Notes under the pieces: model-generated
Database searches by the model: none
The model's input: the letters and a program-made list of their open reading frames with translations, nothing else
Told to the model about the DNA's origin: nothing
Position numbers and translations under genes: made by a program
Shown here: positions 34,981 through 44,236 of the stretch, piece after piece
How the letters are laid out: each line of letters opens with the position of its first letter
Position numbering within the stretch: the first letter of the stretch is position 1
Source of the DNA: Microvirga arvi
GTDB lineage: Bacteria; Pseudomonadota; Alphaproteobacteria; Rhizobiales; Beijerinckiaceae
DNA length: 64,000 bases
Assembly: GCF_016892765.1 (NCBI RefSeq)
Contig: NZ_JAFEMD010000019.1
Coordinates: forward strand, 1-64,000
Reading direction: 5' to 3'

Positions 34981-36144
34981 ATGCAATCCGATCACCTTCT
35001 CCGCCGCGACTTTCTCACCTACGGCAGTGCCGCCTTCGCCGGGCTGACGGTTCTCCGCTCCTCCCTCGCCCGCGCGTTCCCGGCTCGCCCTGGCGAGGAG
35101 GTCATCCGGTGGGCTGACCAGCCGCCGCCCGTTCCTGATGCGGCCTCCGGCGTTGTCCAGAACCTGCCCAAGTGGGAGGACCTGAACACCTGGTTGACGC
35201 CGAACGAGCAGTTCTTCAGCGTTGCCCACTACAATCGCCCCGTGATTGATGAGAAGTCCTGGGCTCTTGAGATCAGCGGGTCAGTCGCGCGCCCGCTCCG
35301 GCTGACACTCGGCGACATCAAGGCTCGCCCCCGGCGCGAGGTTACTTTCACCCTCGAATGCTCCGGCAATCATGGTTTTCCCTGGTTGACCTCCGCAGTT
35401 GGCAACGCCCGATGGGCCGGCACGCCCCTGGCGCCGATCCTGGAGGAAGCGCAGGTGCGCGGCGGTCGGGAAGTGGTCTTCTTCGGCAGCGATGCCGGCG
35501 AGGAGCAGGTGCGTGATGTCAAGGTACGGCAGAACTTCGCCCGCAGCATGTCGCTTGCTGATGCCATGAGCAGCGACAGCATCCTGGCTTACGAAATGAA
35601 CGGGGCTCCCCTGCCTCAGCCCAACGGATTCCCGTTACGTCTGATTGCCCCCGGCTGGTACGGAGTTGCTAACGTTAAATGGCTCGACCGCATCGAGGTG
35701 CACGACACCCCGTTCATGGGCCGCTTCATGGCTCGGGACTACGTGACCCTGCGGGAGGAGCAGCGGGACGGAACGGTGGTGGGGATTGAGACCTCCGTTG
35801 GGCGGGACCGGCTCAAGTCGGCACCGGCTAGGGTGACCCGCCAGGGCGGTCAGTACCGCATCATCGGGATGGCGTGGGGTGCGCCCATCGCCAAGGTGGA
35901 GGTCCAGATTGACGATGGTCCCTGGATGGCGGCCAGCATCGATCGGAGCGAGGAGGCGGACCATGCCTGGCGGGTCTGGTCGGTTGATTGGGAACGCCCG
36001 TCACCGGGTGAGCATCGCATCACCTCCAGGGCAGTAGATTTCCAGGGGAACGTTCAACCGGCGATGACTGACTCGGGGATTGCCAACAAGCGAACTTACT
36101 GGGAGAGCAACGGCCAGGTGACGCGCCGAGTGCAGGTGAGTTGA
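34981..36144 (+). CDS. Tat-exported sulfite-oxidase-family molybdopterin oxidoreductase
   Basis: The protein has 387 residues. The twin-arginine signal LRRDFLTYGSAAFAG predicts folded export after cofactor loading. The molybdopterin domain (about 70-265) carries the Mo-ligating cysteine in FTLECSGNHGF and the SGSVARPLRLTLGDI and NGFPLRLIAPGWYG motifs. The dimerisation domain (about 275-380) includes IIGMAWGAPIAKVEVQIDDGPW. The family oxidises sulfite in the periplasm; a paired cytochrome is usual but none is adjacent. The ATG at 34981 has GGAG upstream. Confidence 0.9.
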   Translation: MQSDHLLRRDFLTYGSAAFAGLTVLRSSLARAFPARPGEEVIRWADQPPPVPDAASGVVQNLPKWEDLNTWLTPNEQFFSVAHYNRPVIDEKSWALEISGSVARPLRLTLGDIKARPRREVTFTLECSGNHGFPWLTSAVGNARWAGTPLAPILEEAQVRGGREVVFFGSDAGEEQVRDVKVRQNFARSMSLADAMSSDSILAYEMNGAPLPQPNGFPLRLIAPGWYGVANVKWLDRIEVHDTPFMGRFMARDYVTLREEQRDGTVVGIETSVGRDRLKSAPARVTRQGGQYRIIGMAWGAPIAKVEVQIDDGPWMAASIDRSEEADHAWRVWSVDWERPSPGEHRITSRAVDFQGNVQPAMTDSGIANKRTYWESNGQVTRRVQVS

Positions 36145-36733
36145 GGACATCGCGTTGTGGTCATGGTAGAGGTCACACATAACCCTATTACCAGGCGAAC
36201 AGGCGCAGCAATTTCTCATTATGAGCCTGACTCGACTCGCCCGGCGGCGATGGGCTTCGGCATGCCAAATCAGTCGGCAGGTTAGGCGTGCCCCAGCCGC
36301 GAGCAAGCCGTGATCGGTGCAAGGCAATGCTGCATGCAGCAAAGCAATAGCAGCCTCATCCGGCCATGCCGTATAGCAGATGGCCTTGGCCTCGAGCGAC
36401 GTCCCGGAATGTCGCCTCTAGGCAAACGTCCACCTTCCGGCCGCTCAACGAAGGTCGGCTTGTGAGCGCTAAAGCGGACCAAGCTCTTTCGTCCGTGGAG
36501 TGCCAATAAGAGACATTCGCCTGGTTACCTTGGACCTGCCCCTACCACGCGCTCCAGCTCTGTCGCGCTGCTGGCTGGAGCGTCGGGCCTTTCAGTGGAC
36601 GCACCACGGGCGGCTTCGAGATGACTTCACAACCTAGAAAATCAAAGAGCTTTCTGTCACCCTCGATGCGAGAAGGTCTGAAGCACTGGCGCGTGGAACT
36701 ATAAACAGCGAACTTGCCGCCAATACAGCTTAC
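36145..36733. other. intergenic region, no clear gene
   Basis: About 590 bases. From 36638 to the small frame at 36734 the same reading frame is open and protein-like (LSVTLDARRSEALARG, INSELAANTAY) but has no start codon, so the small membrane protein that follows may be the end of a longer decayed gene. Confidence 0.4.
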
Positions 36734-36883
36734 ATGCACGAATGCAGAACCGAAATCAGTACGCTCGACCACGACCTCGGTGACAGAGAGTTCAACGTCT
36801 TGAGGAACACCACAGAGGCGCTCCTCTGGATCGCCTACGCTCTCTTCTTCGTAGGTGTGTTTAGTGTGGTTTTGTCAGCCTGA
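36734..36883 (+). CDS. candidate small membrane protein or gene remnant
   Basis: The 49-residue frame from the ATG at 36734 has a polar N-terminal half (TEISTLDHDLGDREFNVLRN) and a C-terminal membrane helix ALLWIAYALFFVGVFSVVL. No ribosome binding site is seen. The open frame extends about 30 codons upstream without a start, after a TAG at 36635. Either a small tail-anchored protein or the 3' end of a broken gene. Confidence 0.3.
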   Translation: MHECRTEISTLDHDLGDREFNVLRNTTEALLWIAYALFFVGVFSVVLSA

Positions 36884-36919
36884 TTTGCCGAAGCAATATC
36901 AGGATAATCAGAGCTTAAT

Positions 36920-37074
36920 AATCTGAAGGCCCCTATCTGCGGGAGGCGATGCCAGATCCCCCATGGGCACCTGACCCCGCCGAAGCCCCAGTAGCTACAC
37001 CGGGGGTTACCGCAGACGACAATGGGAGCCTGGGTAATCCCAGCTACCTGATAGTCCTCGACACCGTTCCTTGA
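36920..37074. repeat. diverged repeat, copy 1
   Basis: This stretch aligns along its length, at roughly 65-70 percent by eye, with 39946-40104. Shared blocks include the start AATCT..AA.GCCC, GATCCCCC/AATCCCCC, AGCTACACCGGGG, ACCGCAGAC and the final TTGAGC. The two copies are in direct orientation and flank the genes at 37137-39899. The nature of the sequence is unknown. Confidence 0.6.
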
Positions 37075-37136
37075 GCTTCCCATATAAGGCCCTCAAGTTC
37101 CGCTAGACCCCCTGCCTATCTGAAAGGTGGCCGAAG

Positions 37137-37730
37137 TCAGTTGGCGTAGCCGCATGCGCTCTGGAACATGCCAAGCACCTGGAAGATGAACGCATCCCCG
37201 TCATTGTTGCTGGTTCTTGTGTGAAGGTACAGGGCTTGAACGTTGTAGGCCTCTCCTTCCAAGGCTCCCAAGCATGAGGCACGCTCGTGCGCACCCCGGC
37301 CAAACTGCTGCGCATGCACAAGCTCATGGGCGAGATAGCTGCGGGCGAGCGGTGTGGCAGGATTCAGATCTTGTACCATCAGGATCTCACGGGTCGCGGC
37401 GACGTAAACGGCAGCGAGAGTTTCTCCATGAGACTTCCTGGCCACTGCCGATGGAACAAGCGCATTCAACACCTCTGCCGGGGCAGAGCGTACACAAACC
37501 TCCGGCACTTGCGAGCGTGTTTCCTCCGCGACGAACTGAGTGACCTCATTGATCCACTCGCCATCCAAGCATCCCTCCGGCGTCTCCGCACGAACTGGCG
37601 CGTAGTCGAGCATTGGCGAGACAAGCAGGATGCCGCAGGTTATGAGCGCGCCAGCAAAGGCCTGTGTGCGCGGGGCCCTCTTGGAGCTGTGGTGCGTGTG
37701 TGGGTGTCTGATTAGACGAGCTTTCTCCAC
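37137..37730 (-). CDS. exported HExxH protein (putative metallopeptidase)
   Basis: The protein has 197 residues from a GTG with GGGAGGG upstream. A hydrophobic signal segment (FAGALITCGILLVSPML) is followed by a domain with LARSYLAHELVHAQQFGRGAHERASC: HELVH is an HExxH zinc-binding motif, and the later LEGEAYNVQALYLH could supply the third ligand Glu. Four Cys are spread over the mature part. A small periplasmic peptidase is likely but not shown; no named family is assigned. Confidence 0.68.
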   Translation of the reverse strand: MEKARLIRHPHTHHSSKRAPRTQAFAGALITCGILLVSPMLDYAPVRAETPEGCLDGEWINEVTQFVAEETRSQVPEVCVRSAPAEVLNALVPSAVARKSHGETLAAVYVAATREILMVQDLNPATPLARSYLAHELVHAQQFGRGAHERASCLGALEGEAYNVQALYLHTRTSNNDGDAFIFQVLGMFQSACGYAN

Positions 37731-37904
37731 TTTATGAACCCTCCCTCTGAGCCGGTGGGATTCTGCGACCTTTGCGTTAGACCGCCGTTAGGGCTGAGGG
37801 AGGCCAGCGTTAGTCGGGCGTTAGAGCTATACCCCCTGCCATTGCGGCTAACCATTCGCTGGTGCTAGACTGTTGTGCGCATCCACAGCGCTCGAGGGTC
37901 AGCC
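37731..37904. promoter_or_regulatory. divergent promoter region of the HExxH and BTAD genes
   Basis: The 174 bases separate the divergent starts. Local repeats of GTTAG/CGTTAG (37786-37825) are noticeable and could be operator half-sites. No consensus promoter was assigned. Confidence 0.3.
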
Positions 37905-39899
37905 ATGACGAAACTCGAGATCGCACTGCTTGGCGGGCTTCGCCTGCGACATCCCGATCGCGGGGATGTCGAACTCGCAAGTCAAAAGGGAGGGCTGCTG
38001 CTTGCGCTTCTGGCCTACGTACCTGGCAAGAAGTATCGACGGGAGACTGTTCAGGATCTGCTGTGGCCCGGCTCCGATCTGCCGCACGCGCAAGGCAATC
38101 TGAGGTTTGCCCTCCACCAGATCAGGAAGGACCTGGAAGAAGGTGAGCGGATCCTCCTCAGCGACAGCCACTCGGTGTGGCTGGACCCCGACCGTGTCTC
38201 CGTTGATGTGGCGCGCTTTGAGGCCCTCGCGCGAGAAGGAACCCTCAAAGCGCTCAGCGAGGCTTGCGAACTTTACCTAGGCGATCTTATGCCCAACGCG
38301 GACGCAAGCGCTGAGTACGAAGACTGGCTCCTGCCGGAGAGGGAGCGTTTGCGCGAAATAGCTCAATCAGCCTTCTGGAATCTCTTCTCTCTCAGGTTGT
38401 GGCGCGGCGAGGTGGCAGAAGCCAAGCACTGTGCCAAACGCTACCTCGGGATCGACCCCTACTGCGAGCGCATGCACGCCGCCCTGATACGGCTGCACAT
38501 GAACCAAGGCGAACACGCTCTCGCAGTCGGGCGTTACGGGCAGCTCCGCGCCCTTCTGGCACGTGATTTCCAGATCAGACCTGGGGCAGAGGTCGAACAA
38601 CTCGGGCGCACTGTAAGCCAGTCGGGTGGCCGCTCTGCCGCTGAGCCCTTCAATGCTGCCTGGGTTCTTGGTCGCAGCGACGCGTCCTTCGATGGCAAAC
38701 CCCTTGTTGCGGTTCTGCCGTTGCGGGATCTTTCGGAGGACCAAACGCTGGGCAGTTTGCCGGCAGCGCTGACGGAAGATGTTATCGGGGATCTCGCGCG
38801 TTTCCGCCGGCTCGCGGTGCTTGCTCGACATACATCGTTCGCCCTCCTGCAAGAACCGGACATAGAAGGAAGGCTGCGACAACTGGGGGCTCGATATACG
38901 GTCGAGGGCAGTGTCCGTCGCACCGGCAACCGGTTGAGCGTCACGGTGCGGCTCGTTGACAATGCTTCACTGCGCCACGTGTGGAGCGAGCGATTCCAAG
39001 GAGACTGGCAGGAGCTGCCTTCGTTTCAGGAAGAGGCTGCCAAAGCGATTGTCGCCAGCATCCCGGTGCAGGTGGAGCAAGCCGAGTTGGAGAGGGTGCG
39101 CCACAGAGAGATCCACTCGCTGACAGCTTATGAGCATTGCCTACGTGGACGGGAGTACGAGCGCTCGACCAACTACAGTTCACACGCGAAGGCGCTCGAG
39201 TGTTTTAGCCGTGCGCTCGAGCAAGATCCGAACTCGGCTGCAGCGTATTGCGGCTTGGCTGTCTGCCACATCGCGACAGGCGGGATTGCGCCCCGGGAGG
39301 AGGAAGAGCGGCGGGAGAAAGCCATCGGTTATGCACGGCAGGCGATTGAACTTGATCCGCTCGACCCGCAGGGTCACTGGCTACTCGGGATGTTCCTACA
39401 GATGAGGCGCGACTTCGGAGGGGCCCGTCTCCATTTAGATCGTGCCGTTCTGCTCAGCCCTGGCGATGTAGAGACCCTCGGCTACACTGGCCTCGAGTAT
39501 GCCTACGCCGGAGATCCAAGCCGGGGTATCGAGCAGGCAGAGCGCTCGATCAAGCTGAACCCATTCTACCCGGCTGTTTCTGTCGAGCAGATGGGCAAAG
39601 CGTGCTTCATCGGGCGCAAGTACGAGGAGGCGCTTTTCTGGCTTCGCCAGTCGCCGGACCGGATCAGAACTAACCGGGGTTGGCTAGCCGCCGCAGCAGC
39701 CTATGCCGGCCAGACAGAGGAGGCCGCCATGCACGCTCAGCTTATGCGCGAGACCCTTTATCAGCACCTCGGGCCGGAGCAACTGCAGGCTATTGGCGGT
39801 CCAATCGCATGGCTGCGGATCCCTGCACGCTTTCAAAGTCCGGCTGACCTGGAGCATTATGAGCATGGCTTGGAGATGGCAGGCCTCGCCAGCACATAG
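37905..39899 (+). CDS. BTAD/TolB-like/TPR transcriptional regulator
   Basis: The 664-residue protein has an OmpR-like winged helix (about 1-95: MTKLEIALLGGLRLRHPD, LRFALHQIRKDLEEG), a BTAD helical domain (about 95-240, with AYEDWLL-type EYEDWLLPERERLREIAQSAF and RMHAALIRLHMNQGEHALAVGRYGQL), a TolB-like region (about 265-385: LVAVLPLRDLSEDQTLG, YTVEGSVRRTGNRLSVTVRLVD) and TPR repeats to the end. Such proteins are found in Rhizobiales as regulators fused to adenylate-cyclase-type TPR modules, but no cyclase domain is present here. GAGGG precedes the ATG at 37905. The target is unknown. Confidence 0.83.
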   Translation: MTKLEIALLGGLRLRHPDRGDVELASQKGGLLLALLAYVPGKKYRRETVQDLLWPGSDLPHAQGNLRFALHQIRKDLEEGERILLSDSHSVWLDPDRVSVDVARFEALAREGTLKALSEACELYLGDLMPNADASAEYEDWLLPERERLREIAQSAFWNLFSLRLWRGEVAEAKHCAKRYLGIDPYCERMHAALIRLHMNQGEHALAVGRYGQLRALLARDFQIRPGAEVEQLGRTVSQSGGRSAAEPFNAAWVLGRSDASFDGKPLVAVLPLRDLSEDQTLGSLPAALTEDVIGDLARFRRLAVLARHTSFALLQEPDIEGRLRQLGARYTVEGSVRRTGNRLSVTVRLVDNASLRHVWSERFQGDWQELPSFQEEAAKAIVASIPVQVEQAELERVRHREIHSLTAYEHCLRGREYERSTNYSSHAKALECFSRALEQDPNSAAAYCGLAVCHIATGGIAPREEEERREKAIGYARQAIELDPLDPQGHWLLGMFLQMRRDFGGARLHLDRAVLLSPGDVETLGYTGLEYAYAGDPSRGIEQAERSIKLNPFYPAVSVEQMGKACFIGRKYEEALFWLRQSPDRIRTNRGWLAAAAAYAGQTEEAAMHAQLMRETLYQHLGPEQLQAIGGPIAWLRIPARFQSPADLEHYEHGLEMAGLAST

Positions 39900-39945
39900 A
39901 ACGTGTTTCGCCAGCGAAAGTAGTCTCAGATGTGCTCGCTGGAAA

Positions 39946-40104
39946 AATCTCAAAGCCCTTTCCTGCGGGGCAGCGGGGCCAAATCCCCCGTGGAACACCC
40001 CCAAGCCGCTTGACGACCCCGGCAGCTACACCGGGGTCACCGCAGACAGCGGCGGGGTCCTGCGTATCCCTATCGACCTGACGACCCACAACGCCTGTTC
40101 TTGA
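39946..40104. repeat. diverged repeat, copy 2
   Basis: Direct-orientation partner of 36920-37074. In one frame both copies end at the same stop with similar peptides (PNPPW ... YTGVTAD versus PDPPW ... TPGVTAD), so they might be 3' ends of a duplicated small gene rather than a structural DNA repeat. Confidence 0.6.
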
Positions 40105-40506
40105 GCGGCCACCATGCCCAAGGTCCGCTGCCTCACGCTATCTTGAGCTTTGGCTGAAAGCTAACTTTAGCAATGCTGCCCTTGGAGCGAGCGGGTGAAG
40201 AAGGATCGGCGACGCCACCTTCCGACCCCTCCTGCCTGGTCCCGAACACCAAGGGATTGCCGCATCTCCAAGGCGGAGAAACCATAGCCGGCTTTGAGGA
40301 TCCTAGCAGCAGGGCGATTATCCCGCCCGTAAGACGAAGGCCGGCAGTGCGCCCGTCTGCCGAGCGGGGCAGAGCGGTTAAAGGTCCGCAAATCCGCCGA
40401 CCCCAGTCGCCAAAGGAGTTGTGTCGCGGAGCCGGGCCTATGGATTTGGGGCCAACCGGATCAATCGCTCTGACAGCCATGTGTCCCACCCTCAGGATGG
40501 TCCGAA
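40105..40506. other. intergenic region, no gene seen
   Basis: About 400 bases up to IS6 element 2. The minus frame 40133-40489 is open but has no recognised motif; it may be transposon-derived. Confidence 0.4.
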
Positions 40507-41348
40507 GGGTTCCGTTGCAACCCCCGACATAGGTCGAGCGATGGCCAGAGGTGAACTCAGGTTAGGCAGCAGCGCTGAACAGAGCAGCAATGAAGTCCCT
40601 CTGGGCCTTCATGTCGTTCGCGGGTGCGCTCACAATCTGGTCTTTTCGGATCATTGCGATAGCCTCGTAGCCTGCAATCGTCCGTGAGGCTGTTACGAAG
40701 CTCTTGAAGCTCAGCGCCGGTCTGACCAGCCGCTTGATGCGCCGGTGATCCTGCTCGACGATGTTGTTCAGGAACTTCACCTGCCGGAGTTTCGCAAAGT
40801 GCCAGAGCTCTCCAGCCCGCTTCATGGCTTTGGTCGCAATAGGGTAAGCGGCATTCTTATCGACCGTGATGGTCCGCGGATTGACCGTATGGGGCTGCTT
40901 CAAGGCCTTCCGGAAGAAGCGCCGAGCGGCAGCCGCATCCCGCCTGGGTGAAAGCAGAAAATCGATGGTCTGCCCGGCAGCATCGACGGCACGATACAGG
41001 TACACCCATTCGCCCTTTATCCGAATGTATGTTTCGTCCACGCGCCAGGAGCCATTGGTCATCCGCAGGTGCGGACGAATGCGCTTGTCGAGTTCAGGAG
41101 CATAGGCCTGGATCCAGCGGAACAAGGTTGTATGGTCCACCTTAACGCCGCGGTCCGCAAACATCCGCTCAAGATCACGATAGCTGATGGGGAACTGCGG
41201 ATACCAGCGCACCGCCCATAGGATGATCTCCGCCGTGAACTGCCGACCCTGGAACGGGTTCTTCTTACCTGCCATCACCATGAGCCCCTCTCAACCCTAT
41301 CCCGTCATAGCTTGGGTGGTGGGAAGCTTCAAAGCTGCAACAGAACCC
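40507..41348 (-). mobile_element. IS6-family insertion sequence 2
   Basis: The 842-base element has ends GGGTTCCGTTGCAACC (left) and GGGTTCTGTTGCAGC (right, read inward). Flanking octamers GGTCCGAA and GTTCAGGG differ, so there is no target duplication. Its right end interrupts an IS630-type transposase gene whose other half is not found to the left, so DNA was lost on that side. It is distinct in sequence from IS6 element 1. Confidence 0.82.
40562..41281 (-). CDS. IS6-family transposase
   Basis: The protein has 239 residues. The IS6 motifs are complete: [27 protein letters not shown], the [52 protein letters not shown] and the final [24 protein letters not shown] precedes the ATG. It is likely functional as judged from the intact DDE residues. 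Confidence 0.9.
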   Translation of the reverse strand: MVMAGKKNPFQGRQFTAEIILWAVRWYPQFPISYRDLERMFADRGVKVDHTTLFRWIQAYAPELDKRIRPHLRMTNGSWRVDETYIRIKGEWVYLYRAVDAAGQTIDFLLSPRRDAAAARRFFRKALKQPHTVNPRTITVDKNAAYPIATKAMKRAGELWHFAKLRQVKFLNNIVEQDHRRIKRLVRPALSFKSFVTASRTIAGYEAIAMIRKDQIVSAPANDMKAQRDFIAALFSAAA

Positions 41349-41942
41349 GTTCAGGGCGGCAAACGGTGTGGTGGTGCCATGGCGCTTGTGGTCGTGGGTC
41401 ATGGTCTCGAGGCGGCCCTTCTTGAGCGGCAGACCGGGCTGGGTGCGGTAGAGCGTCTGGATCTGGCTCTTCTCGTCTACCGAGAGCACGATGGCATGCG
41501 CCGGTGGGTTGACGTAGAGCCCGACCACGTCTCTGAGCTTCTCAGCGAACTTGGGATCGTTGGAGAGCTTGAACTGGCGATAGCGATGCGGCTGGAGGCC
41601 GTGAGCCCGCCAGATGCGCCGTACGGCACTGGCGCTGATCCCGGTCTGCTCGGCCATCATGGCGGCGGTCCAACGGGTGGCCTCGGCCGGAGGGTCGGAC
41701 AGCGTCGGGTTGACCACCCGCTCGGCAATATCAGGCCGAGCGGCTTGACCCGGGACGGGCGGGTCTTGTCGCGCAACAACCCGTCAACGCCCTCGTGCAT
41801 GAAGCGCTCCTGCCCGCGTCAGACGCAGGTTTCGGAGGTGCCGGTCTGGCGCATGATCTCGGCCGTGCCGACGCCATCGGCGCTCAGCAGCACGATGGCG
41901 GCCCGCCAGACATGCTTCTGGGCCGTGTTCCGGTTGCCGGAA
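41349..41942 (-). pseudogene. IS630-type transposase remnant, cut by IS6 element 2
   Basis: Read on the minus strand from about 41942, the N-terminal part lies in shifted frames (an HTH segment ending [19 protein letters not shown] can be pieced together). It continues as [37 protein letters not shown] and [27 protein letters not shown], a typical IS630 DDE segment. It ends in [10 protein letters not shown] exactly where the IS6 end begins at 41348. The C-terminal third is gone. This IS630 is unrelated in sequence to the one at 4.7 kb. Confidence 0.75.
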
Positions 41943-42245
41943 CAGAACCAGATCCAGCCCCAGAAGCCTCAGGTCCGAGCCGATCAGACCTTCCGTTTGG
42001 CGGAGCGCCAGCCGGAACATCGCCCGAAGCGTCAACGCCGTCCTGATCGCCAGAGTGGAGTAGTGTGGCTGGCCGCCCGGTGTCGTGCGGGGCTCGGCCT
42101 GCCAGGCGGCAATCGCCTCATCGGAGAACCAGAGCGTCAGACTTCCCCGCTGGTGCAGGGCTGCATCGTACTCGGCCCAGTTGGTCACCCAGTACCGCTG
42201 CCTGGGGATGTGGTGACGGCGAGCGGCATGAGCCTTGAAGGGCAT
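41943..42245 (-). pseudogene. N-terminal fragment of an IS5-family transposase
   Basis: From the ATG at 42245 the frame reads MPFKAHAARRHHIPRQRYWV, DEAIAAWQAEPRTTPGGQ, YSTLAIRTALTLRAMFRLALRQTEGLIGS and LRLLGLDL, the standard N-terminal 100 residues of IS5-group transposases. It then passes into IS630-derived sequence. The outer end of the IS5 element is probably near 42280 (GAGGCCCGTCGCC read inward). Confidence 0.75.
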
Positions 42246-42538
42246 GGCGGGGGTCTTTGTTTAAAAGGCGACGGGCCTCTATGATATCCAGCCTGGGTTA
42301 CCAACTCGCTCCTCCATGCAACAAGGCGGCAATAGCACCAAAGTGCAAACGGCTGGCCCACACCGATCGTTGTGCATGAATGATGGGTCGTCCTTAAGTT
42401 TCGGGTTGAAGAATATTCCAGCCTTTGCCACCATCGGTAAAACTGCGCCCTTAGAGGCTTGAGGGACATAACATATCGATTGGGTGTCAGCGAGCCAGCG
42501 CTCCTACAGCCAACAGATATGATGGGGGGATAAGGAAA

Positions 42539-44008
42539 ATGGTGAAATGCGTTCTTCTCGCAGAGTTTATGCACGAGACGAACACGTTCAGTGTTCAGCT
42601 AACTGATGAGAGCGCATTTAGGAATTGCAGCTACTATCAGGATGAGGACATCATCCCCGCCTTTAGAGGAACACATACGTCGATCGGCTCCGCATTCGAA
42701 GCTGCCGAAAAGTTCCAATGGAAGCTCGTTCATCCCGTCGCCGCTTCTGCCAATCCGTCCGGTCGCGTCACCGATGACTGTTTCGAGACGATTACGAAGC
42801 TCATCCTTGATGCCTGTGATGAAGTGGATGGGATCCTGCTTCACCTCCATGGATCGATGTCCACGCAGAGCCATGATGATGGCGAGGGCGAATTGCTGGC
42901 CCGCATCCGCTCACGCGTCGGCTCCCGCGTCCCGATTGTCGCGGTTCTCGACCTGCATGCGACCGTCACGCAGCGCATGGCCGATAATTCCAATGCGCTT
43001 ATCTCTTACCGGACTTATCCTCACATTGATCAGTACGAGCGCACGTGGCAGGCTGCCGAACTCCTGGAAAGGGCAATGACAGGAGAGCTGACACCGAAGG
43101 TGGCGCTGGCCCGGCGGCCTATCCTGTACGCCCTGGATGGAGGCCGCACGACCTCGCCTCCTATGATGGAGCTGCTGCGCCGCGGCGATGAGATCGAGAC
43201 CGCTGGGCAGGCTCTCGTGGTCAGCGTTCAGGCCGGTTTCTCGTCTGCCGACGTCCATGACATCGGCCCTTCAATCGCCGTAACGGGCAATGAGCTGCCT
43301 GCGGCGCAGGCCATTGCCGAACAACTCATGGACTATGTGTGGGAGCAGCGGACGTTCTCGTCCATTCATTTCACGCCGCTGGACGAGGCCATCGCGAAGG
43401 CGAAGGTTGGCACCGGTTCGGGCAAGCCTCTTGTCATTTCCGACTATTCCGACAATCCGGGATCGGGAGCCTATGGAGACGCCACCAATCTGCTCAAGGC
43501 CGTGCTTGATGCCGATCTGCAGAACGCTGGCTTTCATGCCATCCACGATCCCGAGGCTGTTCTACAGGCACAGGCTGCGGGTGTGGGCAATCGCGTGACA
43601 TTGCTGCTCGGTGGCAAAACCGATCCGACTATGGGTGGCGGACCGATTGAGGTCACAGGCCATGTTGCGGCCATTACTGATGGCAGCTTCATCGCCTATG
43701 GGCCCATGGGCGGCGGAGCGCGGCGCAATTACGGCCTGAGCCTTCTCCTGCGTGTTGGCGGAGTTGAGATCATCGTGATCAGCCACAACGGGCAGGCCAA
43801 TGATCTCGGACAGTTCACGTCACTAGGTGTCGACCCGACGCGAAAGTCAACTCTGATCGTGAAGTCGATGCAGCACTTCCGGGCCGCGTTTGAGCCGATT
43901 GCCCGAGAGGTTATTGAGGTCGATACGGGAGCTCTATCAACGAGGAACTTCACGGAACGGCCCTATCGCAAGATCAGACGCCCGATTTGGCCTCTGGATG
44001 CAATTTGA
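42539..44008 (+). CDS. M81-family metallopeptidase (MlrC-like)
   Basis: This 489-residue protein has the two-domain MlrC layout: an N-terminal DUF1485 domain (about 1-290) with LAEFMHETNTFS, DGILLHLHGSM, DLHATVT and YRTYPHIDQYERTWQAAELL, and a C-terminal MlrC domain (about 300-485) with ISDYSDNPGSGAYGDATNLL. MlrC acts late in microcystin breakdown; M81 relatives are common near peptide or opine transporters. It is cytoplasmic, with no signal. It is upstream of dppBCDF in the same direction, suggesting that it cleaves imported peptides or amides (inference). GGATAAGGA precedes the ATG. Confidence 0.9.
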   Translation: MVKCVLLAEFMHETNTFSVQLTDESAFRNCSYYQDEDIIPAFRGTHTSIGSAFEAAEKFQWKLVHPVAASANPSGRVTDDCFETITKLILDACDEVDGILLHLHGSMSTQSHDDGEGELLARIRSRVGSRVPIVAVLDLHATVTQRMADNSNALISYRTYPHIDQYERTWQAAELLERAMTGELTPKVALARRPILYALDGGRTTSPPMMELLRRGDEIETAGQALVVSVQAGFSSADVHDIGPSIAVTGNELPAAQAIAEQLMDYVWEQRTFSSIHFTPLDEAIAKAKVGTGSGKPLVISDYSDNPGSGAYGDATNLLKAVLDADLQNAGFHAIHDPEAVLQAQAAGVGNRVTLLLGGKTDPTMGGGPIEVTGHVAAITDGSFIAYGPMGGGARRNYGLSLLLRVGGVEIIVISHNGQANDLGQFTSLGVDPTRKSTLIVKSMQHFRAAFEPIAREVIEVDTGALSTRNFTERPYRKIRRPIWPLDAI

Positions 44009-44236
44009 TCGTCCGACTAAGACTATGAGCGGAATGGGGATTTGCCTTAATAAGCGCATCAAGCTCCTCAATCGGAGAAATTATTGTGTTGCCAATAGTT
44101 GATATTGTCTTGCAGAACGGTTCTATCGGGTGTGATTGAGGTGATTGCTATATGGCAACTGGGCCAAGCCTCGGGATGCACTGCAAGTCCTGATGTTCGC
44201 GAACCCTGTGTTGCGAGCGCCAGGTTGGAGTCTTGA

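Noticed and set aside
36542-36772. 76-codon minus-strand frame with a GTG start
   Set aside because: Antisense to a more protein-like plus frame; no ribosome binding site or family.
22876-41348. Composite transposon formed by the two IS6 elements
   Set aside because: The elements differ in transposase and end sequence, neither has matching flanking octamers, and 18 kb of mixed genes lie between.
42305-42335. Asparaginase C-terminal fragment (AALLHG) left of the peptide locus
   Set aside because: The match to the 52418 gene end is one 15-base stretch; preceding codons do not resemble the enzyme, so it is probably chance.
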